A stretch of DNA of 46,265 nt, from the NCBI GenBank assembly GCA_937910905.1, contig CALEPV010000095.1, positions 1 through 46,265 on the forward strand. Direction: 5' to 3'. Made by a program: the position numbers and the translations under genes. This document shows positions 31,181 to 37,656 of the stretch, in pieces. The notes beneath the pieces were generated by a model. The model searched no databases, was not told the origin of the DNA, and saw nothing but the letters and a program-made list of their open reading frames with translations. The stretch is from an uncultured Prevotellaceae bacterium. GTDB lineage: Bacteria; Bacteroidota; Bacteroidia; Bacteroidales; Bacteroidaceae. Positions within the stretch are counted from its first letter, which is position 1; each line of letters starts with the position of its first letter.

Positions 31181-33298
31181 ATGAAGACACTACTACAACT
31201 ATCTCTCGCCTTGCTGCTGCCTCTGTCGGTAGCGGCGCAGCCCGCGAGCTGGACGGCTGACAACGGCAACGGCACCTTCACCAACCCGCTGTTCTACGAC
31301 GAGTTCTCCGACCCTGACATCCTGCGCGTGGGCGATGACTTCTACCTGGCTGGCACGACTATGCACGCCGTGCCGGGGCTGGTGATACTCCATTCGCGCG
31401 ACCTCGTGAACTGGGAGAACGTGGGCTACTGCTTCGACCGCTTCGACTTCGACGACGATGCGTTCTCGCTCCGCAACCATAGGGAGATATACGGACAGGG
31501 CATCTGGGCACCATGCATACGCTATGCCAACGGACAGTTCTACGTCTTCTCCAACATCAACGGCAAGGGTCTCCAGTGCTATACAGCCCGCGACATACAC
31601 GGCCCTTGGCAGCACCACAACATGAAGGGCAACATCTACGACCTCGGCGTACTCTTCGACGACGATGGCAAGATCTATGCCATCCACGGCTACGGCACGG
31701 TGAAGTGCACTGAGCTAAAGTCCGACATGAGCGGCCCCGTGGAGGGCACCGAGCGTGTCATCATTCCCGAGGGCAACGGCGTGGGCGAGGGACACCACAT
31801 GTATAAGATTGACGGACGATACTACCTCATCTCCACCGACTACAAGCCCAACGGCCGCACCCTCTGCTCGCGTGCCGACAACATCTGGGGGCCATACGAG
31901 ACACGCGTCATCACTGCCGACGAGACCTACGGCTATCACGCTGCTCCACTCACCCAGGTGCCGCGCGGCACTCAGCCACGCATCGGCACCGACGGTACAG
32001 CCTTTGGCATACCCCCAGCCAACGAGGATGCCACCGCCTGTACCAATGCCCATCAGGGCGGCATTGTGCAGTACAAGGACGGCTCGTGGTGGGCACTGTT
32101 CATGCAGGACTTCCACTCCATCGGGCGCACCGTCTGTCTCATGCCCATCACTTGGGTTGACGGCTGGCCGATGGTGGGACTTGAAGGAAATCTCGGTCGC
32201 GCTCCCCGCACATGGTTCAAGCCCGGCATCACGCCGCAGACACTCCCCTCCACCACGGAAGAGAACGGGGCAGAGCCTTTTGCGCCCTACCAGCGCAGCG
32301 ACAACTTCAACGGCAAGCAGCTGGGTCGCGTATGGCAGTGGAACCACAACCCCGACGACAAGATGTGGAGCCTCCGTGGTGGCCGCCTGCGTATACAGTC
32401 ATCTCCTGCCGAGCAGCTGATGTGGGCGCAGGGCACCCTCACTCAGCGTGTCATCGGTCCCAACTCCATCACTACTGTTGAGCTGTACGTCAAGGGTATG
32501 AAGGACGGCGACGTGGCCGGCCTCGGCAACATCAACGTACCCTGCTCGTGGATAGGCATCGTCAAGAGCGGCAGCACCCTCACCCTCCGCTGCTTCGAGC
32601 AGCTCACCAACGACACAGTAGACGCGCCCGTCGGTTTGCCCGACGGGAAAGTCTGGTTCCGCTCCATCGGCGACTACGACAACAATCAGGCCCAGTACGC
32701 CTACAGCACCGATGGCACGACCTTCCACACCCTCGGTCGCATGATGCCGCTCTCCTACCAGCTCATCACCTTCCAGGGTTCGCGCCACGCCCTCTTTGCC
32801 TTCAACGCCAAGGGGCAGCGGGGGGGCTACGCCGAGTTCGACAACTTCACCGTTGAGGAGCCCTGCGCCGACCGTTCACAGAACATACCGTACAACAAGA
32901 CCTTCCGCATCATCAACAAAGCCAATGGCCGTCCCGCCGTCTGCGACCCGCACGGCGTTCTCTACGATACACATCCTGGCGACCGCAGCGAGCGTACGCA
33001 GTTCCAGCTCATCGACCGTGGTCATGGCCTGGTATCACTCAAGTGCCTTGACGGACGATATATAAAGGTATATGGCGAGGGACTGCCTGGCGACGTGCGC
33101 TTCACCACCGATGCCGACGAAGCAGAGGTGTTCCTCTGGCAGGACTACCTCGACCACGACTTCATGCTCTTCTCACTCCGCAACCACCGCTACATCGGCA
33201 AGTCGCCCACAACAGGCAGCCCCTACAGCATGGACTTCACCGGTGCCGACCCAGCGCGGAGAAATGGAGCTGTATTGATGTGGGAGGAAGTAGAATAA
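31181..33298 (+). CDS. GH43-family glycosidase with C-terminal beta-trefoil-like domain
   Basis: A 705-residue secreted enzyme. The ATG at 31181 gives the signal peptide MKTLLQLSLALLLPLSVAAQ; the longer open frame from 30893 passes through the promoter and is rejected. The five-bladed GH43 domain shows EFSDPDILRVGDDFYLAGTT (general base D44), NIYDLGVLFDDDGK (pKa-tuning D154) and GEGHHMYKIDGRYYLIS (general acid E203). A beta-sandwich typical of GH43 xylosidases/arabinofuranosidases spans about 372-565. Residues ~568-705 (KTFRIINKANGRPAV, GLVSLKCLDGRYIKVY, FMLFSLRNHRYIG) look like a beta-trefoil or fascin-type module, possibly carbohydrate-binding. Likely action: release of arabinose or xylose from plant polysaccharides. 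Exact linkage unknown. Confidence 0.92.
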   Translation: MKTLLQLSLALLLPLSVAAQPASWTADNGNGTFTNPLFYDEFSDPDILRVGDDFYLAGTTMHAVPGLVILHSRDLVNWENVGYCFDRFDFDDDAFSLRNHREIYGQGIWAPCIRYANGQFYVFSNINGKGLQCYTARDIHGPWQHHNMKGNIYDLGVLFDDDGKIYAIHGYGTVKCTELKSDMSGPVEGTERVIIPEGNGVGEGHHMYKIDGRYYLISTDYKPNGRTLCSRADNIWGPYETRVITADETYGYHAAPLTQVPRGTQPRIGTDGTAFGIPPANEDATACTNAHQGGIVQYKDGSWWALFMQDFHSIGRTVCLMPITWVDGWPMVGLEGNLGRAPRTWFKPGITPQTLPSTTEENGAEPFAPYQRSDNFNGKQLGRVWQWNHNPDDKMWSLRGGRLRIQSSPAEQLMWAQGTLTQRVIGPNSITTVELYVKGMKDGDVAGLGNINVPCSWIGIVKSGSTLTLRCFEQLTNDTVDAPVGLPDGKVWFRSIGDYDNNQAQYAYSTDGTTFHTLGRMMPLSYQLITFQGSRHALFAFNAKGQRGGYAEFDNFTVEEPCADRSQNIPYNKTFRIINKANGRPAVCDPHGVLYDTHPGDRSERTQFQLIDRGHGLVSLKCLDGRYIKVYGEGLPGDVRFTTDADEAEVFLWQDYLDHDFMLFSLRNHRYIGKSPTTGSPYSMDFTGADPARRNGAVLMWEEVE

Positions 33299-33323
33299 AG
33301 AATGAGAGATAAAAGTTACAGTT

Positions 33324-33860
33324 ATGACATTAAGTGAAATAGCAGGCATACGCCGCAGCATACGCAAGTACGACCCCTCACGGCCTGTCACTCGCGAAGA
33401 GCTATTGGAGATTGTGCGCTTCGCACAGGAAGCACCCAGCTGGAAGAACAAGCAGACCAGCCGCTACCACATCGCCATCACACCCGAGCAGGTGGCTGCC
33501 GTGCGCAGCTGTCTGGCTGGCTCCAACCAGCAGAAGACCGAAGGCGCAGGCGCACTCATAGTCACCACCTTCCGCCACACCATCGTGGGTTTCGACCGCG
33601 AGGGCAATCCCGACAACGAGGGCGGCAACTCGTGGGGGTGGTACGACCTGGGTCTGCAGAACGCATACCTCCTCCTCAAGGCCGCCGAGCTCAACCTCGA
33701 CACCCTTGTGATAGGCATCCGCTCTGCCGAGCAGCTCCGGCAGACCCTCTGCATCCCCGACACCGAAACAATCGGTGCCGTCATTGCCGTAGGTCACCGC
33801 GTGGAGGATGCCCAGCGTCCACCCCGCAAGGAACTCGACGAAATCGTCACGTTCTACTAA
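33324..33860 (+). CDS. Nitroreductase family protein
   Basis: A 178-residue FMN-dependent oxidoreductase. The N-terminal RRSIRKYDPSRPVTREELLEIV (FMN-contacting RRS-RxY), then APSWKNKQTSRYHIAI, GWYDLGLQNAYLLLKAAELNLDTLVIGIR and IGAVIAVGHRVEDAQRPPRKELDEIV are typical of the short Bacteroidetes group. It would use NAD(P)H; the natural acceptor is unknown. It follows GH43 by 25 nt and may be cotranscribed. Its TAA stop (33858-33860) coincides with the left copy of the presumed target-site duplication of the MITE-like element, so the element inserted exactly at the end of the gene without changing the protein. Confidence 0.93.
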   Translation: MTLSEIAGIRRSIRKYDPSRPVTREELLEIVRFAQEAPSWKNKQTSRYHIAITPEQVAAVRSCLAGSNQQKTEGAGALIVTTFRHTIVGFDREGNPDNEGGNSWGWYDLGLQNAYLLLKAAELNLDTLVIGIRSAEQLRQTLCIPDTETIGAVIAVGHRVEDAQRPPRKELDEIVTFY

Positions 33861-34025
33861 GTGATGATTAAATAATTGAGCCCACTTGAAAAAGTCCCAG
33901 AGGGACGAAAGAACACAGGGAGGGGTGAAACCCCTTCTTGGAAATCAAGCAGTTATAAATAAGCCCTGTAGGGGCGACAGAACTATTAGGACTTTTTCAA
34001 GTGGGCTCAGTTATTTAACCATCAC
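33861..34025. mobile_element. 165-bp MITE-like element with 37-bp terminal inverted repeats
   Basis: The left end 33861-33897 and right end 33989-34025 are complementary at 35 of 37 positions; the inner 21 bp (TGAGCCCACTTGAAAAAGTCC) are perfect. The ends read GTGATG...CATCAC and are flanked on both sides by TAA (33858-33860 and 34026-34028), a presumed 3-bp target duplication as made by IS5-group-like transposases. There is no coding capacity. An internal hairpin AGGGG-TGAAA-CCCCT lies at 33921-33935. A truncated inverted copy is at 23132-23233. Confidence 0.88.
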
Positions 34026-34046
34026 TAAACCGGGTATTGAAACATC

Positions 34047-34321
34047 ATGACAAAGAAAAACCAACTGAGCTACTATGAGGTGGAGCAGCGGCTTGCGGCA
34101 TTATGCTCACGCGCCATCGCTGCCGACGAGTTGGGCTACGGCTGGCGACCCTGAAGAACGTTACGGCATGGGTGGAGGCACACGGACGTGAGCCACAGAT
34201 GAGCGGTGAGCTGAGCGAGCGGCTGATGGCCAACCAGCTGAAGGCGCTTCGTACACGGGCTTCGCGCGAACTCTTAGCCAGCCAGGACAGGCTCGGCCTG
34301 CTAAACGACAATCAACGATGA
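34047..34321 (+). pseudogene. Small gene broken by an apparent frameshift
   Basis: From the ATG at 34047 the frame gives MTKKNQLSYYEVEQRLAALC...AADELGYGWRP and stops at 34152-34154. One frame over, directly continuous, the frame entered around 34135 reads LATLKNVTAWVEAHGREPQM...LLNDNQR to 34321 and overlaps the GIY-YIG start as ATGA. Joined, they give a protein of about 90 residues that looks like one helical, charged polypeptide. Either a natural indel has broken the gene, a programmed shift occurs near 34135-34150, or there is a sequencing error. It begins 22 bases after the MITE end. No family is recognised. Confidence 0.5.
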
Positions 34322-35535
34322 CGCCCGACGAGCTGAACGACATACTGAGCGACCCGCTGCTGGACATCAGCGAGCACGAGACAGCCCTCTTCGACATGCC
34401 GGAGGACATGCAGCACGTACAGGAGCGGCGGCAAGCGGACTATGTGGCACAGCACAAGCCGTGCCGCGACTTTGCCCGTTTCGAGCCGCGCTTCAGGCTG
34501 GTGCAAGCCGAGCTGCGCAGCGGGCGGCGCTCGCTAGTGCGCATCACCAAGACAGCCAACCTTGAGGCTGGCCGCTTCTTCATCGTAGGCGGGCAGATGG
34601 TGCTATTAGAAAGCATCACGAGCCGCAGCATTAACGGCAACGGCCTGCGCGACGGGCTCACACGCTGCATCTACGAGAACGGCACGGAGGCCGACATCAT
34701 GCTACAGACACTGCGCAAGAGCGTAGTGGCCGACGGCTACGGCATCACCGAGCCTGAGCCGCAGAGCGTGGAGGAGATGTTCCGCAGAGCAAGCCTTGCC
34801 GATGGCGACTGCGTGACGGGTTACATCTACGTGCTGGCCTCGCTGTCCACCGATCCTGCCGTGGCTGCCATCAAGAACCTTTATAAGATAGGCTTCACCA
34901 CACAGACCGTGGAGGAGCGCACTCGCGGAGCCGAGCACGAACCCACCTACCTGATGGCAGCAGTCAGCATCAAGGCATCGTACAAGGTGGCCAACATCAA
35001 CTCGCAGAAGCTGGAGGAACTAATACACAAAGTGCTGCGACCGGCGCAGATGGATGTCCGCGTTGTGGACGAGCACGGCGTGGAGCACCACCCGAAAGAG
35101 TGGTATCAGGTTCCACTGAATGTGGTTGACCAGGTGGTGGCGCGTATAGCCGATGGCAGTATAGTCAACTACACGTATAATCCCCACGAGCAATGTCTGG
35201 AGCGTATAGCGCCCAGTAACAAGGCGGGCGTGAACACAGCGGGTCTGCGGGTGCTGCGACTGAACGTGAGGCAGAGCGAGCTGGCACGACTGCGTAGCGG
35301 CGGGCAGACAGAGGTGCGCTGCGAGCTGAAGCAGCACAGCATGAAGCGCTTCCTGCGTAAAGACCCGGCGAGCAATTCGTGGATGCTGCGGCGCTACGAC
35401 CTGCTACGCCTCGCGAGCCGAAGCGACGAGCTGCTTGCAAAGATAGATGCAATACGTTTCGACGCCGACGCGCAGGCAGTTGTATATGCGCTCAGAGCGT
35501 GCTTAACGACAGGCGATAGCGTGGTGCAAGACTAA
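34318..35535 (+). CDS. GIY-YIG nuclease family protein (T5orf172-like)
   Basis: A 405-residue protein. The central domain (about 167-277) begins TGYIYVLASLS (GIY strand) and has NLYKIGFTTQTVEERTRGAE (YIG strand and the conserved Arg helix) and KLEELIHKVL with the metal-binding Glu, ending in EWYQVPLNVVDQVV, as in T5orf172/MUG113-type proteins. An N-terminal domain of unknown type (1-150) is rich in charged residues. The C-terminal part (RVLRLNVRQSELARLRSGGQTEVRCELKQH) recalls an ASCH/EVE-type RNA-binding start, a tentative resemblance. Overlap with the frameshifted small gene suggests translational coupling. Role unknown, possibly nucleic-acid processing or defence. Palindrome array C begins at its stop codon. 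Confidence 0.8.
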   Translation: MTPDELNDILSDPLLDISEHETALFDMPEDMQHVQERRQADYVAQHKPCRDFARFEPRFRLVQAELRSGRRSLVRITKTANLEAGRFFIVGGQMVLLESITSRSINGNGLRDGLTRCIYENGTEADIMLQTLRKSVVADGYGITEPEPQSVEEMFRRASLADGDCVTGYIYVLASLSTDPAVAAIKNLYKIGFTTQTVEERTRGAEHEPTYLMAAVSIKASYKVANINSQKLEELIHKVLRPAQMDVRVVDEHGVEHHPKEWYQVPLNVVDQVVARIADGSIVNYTYNPHEQCLERIAPSNKAGVNTAGLRVLRLNVRQSELARLRSGGQTEVRCELKQHSMKRFLRKDPASNSWMLRRYDLLRLASRSDELLAKIDAIRFDADAQAVVYALRACLTTGDSVVQD

Positions 35536-35627
35536 AATCACAATTGTGAATTACAAAAATCACAATTGTGATTTCTGTGTTTCACAGTTGTGATTTCTAT
35601 AAACCACAATTGTGATTTTAGTCGTGC
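35526..35627. repeat. 22-bp-period palindrome array C (4 units)
   Basis: Four near-identical palindromes lie at 35538-35549, 35560-35571, 35582-35593 and 35604-35615: TCACAATTGTGA, TCACAATTGTGA, TCACAGTTGTGA and CCACAATTGTGA. Their centres are exactly 22 bp apart. The whole block is itself an inverted repeat: 35526-35548 pairs with 35605-35627 with one mismatch. It begins in the 3' end of the GIY-YIG gene and ends 100 bp before the rimP promoter. Confidence 0.92.
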
Positions 35628-35703
35628 GACGCGGTGAAGCACCTGTTTCGACACGATGCGCGAGGTGAAATGACGGGGCGAAGAGCAAAAAATGCCTGCA
35701 ATG

Positions 35704-35735
35704 TTTGCCCGATTCGGCAAATCGCCGTACTTTTG
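35704..35735 (+). promoter_or_regulatory. Promoter of the rimP-nusA-infB operon (-33 TTTG, -7 TACTTTTG)
   Basis: TACTTTTG at 35728-35735 and TTTG at 35704-35707 are separated by 20 bp, the best full match to the Bacteroidetes consensus in the window. The leader to rimP is about 95 nt. Confidence 0.8.
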
Positions 35736-35757
35736 CAGGTGCAAGATGATTAATGAT

Positions 35758-35787
35758 GAAGCGAGGAGCCGCAAGGTTCTTCGCTTC
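35758..35787 (+). promoter_or_regulatory. Leader hairpin of the rimP operon
   Basis: GAAGCGAGGA (35758-35767) pairs with TCTTCGCTTC (35778-35787) over 10 bp including one G-U, with a 10-nt loop GCCGCAAGGT. It lies in the untranslated leader, about 50 bases before the rimP ATG. There is no T-run, so it is not a plain terminator; it could be a regulatory or stability element. Confidence 0.5.
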
Positions 35788-35836
35788 AGTGTTAAACAGA
35801 ACATAAGCTGACGCTTGATAACCTTAAGCCTAAAGA

Positions 35837-36304
35837 ATGATTGACAAGACTCGTGTACAAGCCCTAGTTGAAGAGTGGCTTGATGGCAAGGATTACTTCC
35901 TGACGGACCTGACTGTGACTGCTGACGACTGTATTACTGTGGAGATAGACCATGCGGATGGTGTGTGGATCGAGGACTGCGTACAGCTGTCGCGCTTCAT
36001 CGAAGACCACCTCTCGCGCGACGAGGAGGACTATGAACTGGAGGTGGGCAGCGCCGGACTGGGCCAGCCCTTCAAGGTGCTGCGCCAGTGGCAGAACCAT
36101 GTGGGCAAGCAGGTGGAGGTCGTAACTGCCGACGGACGCAAGCTCAAGGGCGAGCTGCAGGAAGCTAGCGCTGACAGCATCACGCTGGCTGTGAGGCAGA
36201 AGGTGCAGGTCGAGGGCAAGAAGCGTCCTGTGTGGCAGGACGTGCCTGTGACCGTGGCGATGGCCGAGGTCAAGAGTGGACGCTACGTGATTGACTTCAA
36301 ATAA
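35837..36304 (+). CDS. rimP: Ribosome maturation factor RimP
   Basis: A 155-residue protein needed for 30S subunit maturation. N-terminal alpha/beta domain: LVEEWLDGKDYFLTDLTVTADDCITVEID, then IEDCVQLSRFIEDHLSRDEEDYELEVGSAGLGQPF, where the LEVxSPG-type signature appears as LEVGSAGLG. C-terminal SH3-like domain: QWQNHVGKQVEVVTADGRKLKGELQEAS. The order rimP-nusA-infB is conserved across bacteria and confirms the assignment. It is the first gene of the operon. Confidence 0.95.
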   Translation: MIDKTRVQALVEEWLDGKDYFLTDLTVTADDCITVEIDHADGVWIEDCVQLSRFIEDHLSRDEEDYELEVGSAGLGQPFKVLRQWQNHVGKQVEVVTADGRKLKGELQEASADSITLAVRQKVQVEGKKRPVWQDVPVTVAMAEVKSGRYVIDFK

Positions 36305-36315
36305 CAAAATATATC

Positions 36316-37611
36316 ATGGCTAAGAAACAGAACAACCTGCTCATTGAGACTTTCACAGAGTTCAAGGAGACAAAGAACATCGACCGTGCCACACTGGTTA
36401 GTGTGCTGGAGGACAGCTTCCGTAACGTCATTGCCAAGACCGTGGGCAGCGACGAGAACTACGACGTAATCGTGAACCCCGACAAGGGTGACCTGGAGAT
36501 CTACCGCAACCGCACGGTTGTGGCGGACGGCACGGTGAAGGATTCGAACCTCGAAATCTCTCTGTCGGAGGCACAGAAGATAGCTGAGGACTACGAGGTG
36601 GGCGAGGATGTGAGTGAGCCTGTGGACTTCTCAAAGTTCGGCCGTCGCGCCATACTGACTCTGCGCCAGACGCTGGCATCGAAGATACTGGAGCTGGAGC
36701 ACGATGCGCTGTACAACAAGTACGTGGAGCGTGTGGGCGAGATAATTTCTGCGGAGGTGTATCAGGTGTGGCACAAGGAGGTGCTGCTGCTGGACGAGGA
36801 GGGCAACGAGCTGCTGCTGCCGAAGGCGGAGCAGATACCAGGCGACTTCTTCCGCAAGGGCGAGCCAGCGCGTGCGGTGGTTGCGCGTGTGGACAACAGC
36901 ACGGGCAACCCGAAGATCATACTGTCGCGCACCAGCCCCGAGTTCCTGCGCCGTCTGCTGGAGAACGAGGTGCCGGAGATTGCCGAGGGTGTGATAGCAG
37001 TGCGCAAGATAGCTCGCGTGCCAGGCGAGCGTGCCAAGATTGCGGTGGAGAGCTTCGACGACCGCATAGACCCAGTAGGTGCCTGCGTGGGTGTGAAGGG
37101 TAGCCGTGTACAGGGCATCGTGCGCGAGCTTCGTGGCGAGAACCTCGACGTGATACCTTGGACCAGCAACCTGCAGCTGCTCATCGCACGCGCGCTGGGA
37201 CCTGCACAGGTCAACAGCGTGCACCTCGACGAGGAGAACAAGCACTGCGAGGTATATCTCGATCCCGATCAGGTATCTCTGGCTATTGGCAAGAGCGGCC
37301 TGAACATACGTCTGGCATCAATGATATCCGAGACTGAGATAGACGTATACCGCGAGCTGCCAGAAGGTGAGGAAGAGGACCTTGGCGATGACATCAACCT
37401 CGACGACTTCAAGGATGAGATAGACGACTGGGTGATAGAAGAGCTCAAGACCAACGGCTGGACAACAGCGCGTGCAGTGCTGGAAGCTCCACGCGAGTTG
37501 CTGATCCAAAAGGCCGACCTCGAAGAGGAGACTGTCGATGAGGTACTGCGCATAATCCGTCAGGAGTTTGCCGACGATGAGAACGACAATCAATCTCCTG
37601 CGGAGAGTTGA
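36316..37611 (+). CDS. nusA: Transcription termination/antitermination protein NusA
   Basis: A 431-residue RNA polymerase-binding factor affecting pausing, termination and antitermination. The N-terminal domain ends with FGRRAILTLRQTLASKILELEHDAL. The S1 domain includes VYQVWHKEVLLLDEEGNELLLPKAEQIPGDFFRKGEPARAVV. KH1 and KH2 follow, with KIILSRTSPEFLRRLLENEVPEI, DPVGACVGVKGSRVQGIVRELRGENLDVIPW and SLAIGKSGLNIRLASMISE. An acidic C-terminus (GEEEDLGDDINLDDFKDEIDDW and helices) replaces the enterobacterial AR repeats. It lies 11 nt after rimP and 45 nt before infB. Confidence 0.97.
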   Translation: MAKKQNNLLIETFTEFKETKNIDRATLVSVLEDSFRNVIAKTVGSDENYDVIVNPDKGDLEIYRNRTVVADGTVKDSNLEISLSEAQKIAEDYEVGEDVSEPVDFSKFGRRAILTLRQTLASKILELEHDALYNKYVERVGEIISAEVYQVWHKEVLLLDEEGNELLLPKAEQIPGDFFRKGEPARAVVARVDNSTGNPKIILSRTSPEFLRRLLENEVPEIAEGVIAVRKIARVPGERAKIAVESFDDRIDPVGACVGVKGSRVQGIVRELRGENLDVIPWTSNLQLLIARALGPAQVNSVHLDEENKHCEVYLDPDQVSLAIGKSGLNIRLASMISETEIDVYRELPEGEEEDLGDDINLDDFKDEIDDWVIEELKTNGWTTARAVLEAPRELLIQKADLEEETVDEVLRIIRQEFADDENDNQSPAES

Positions 37612-37656
37612 TAATGTATATGGTGGGTTCTATAATCAATAAGTCACACACAGCCT

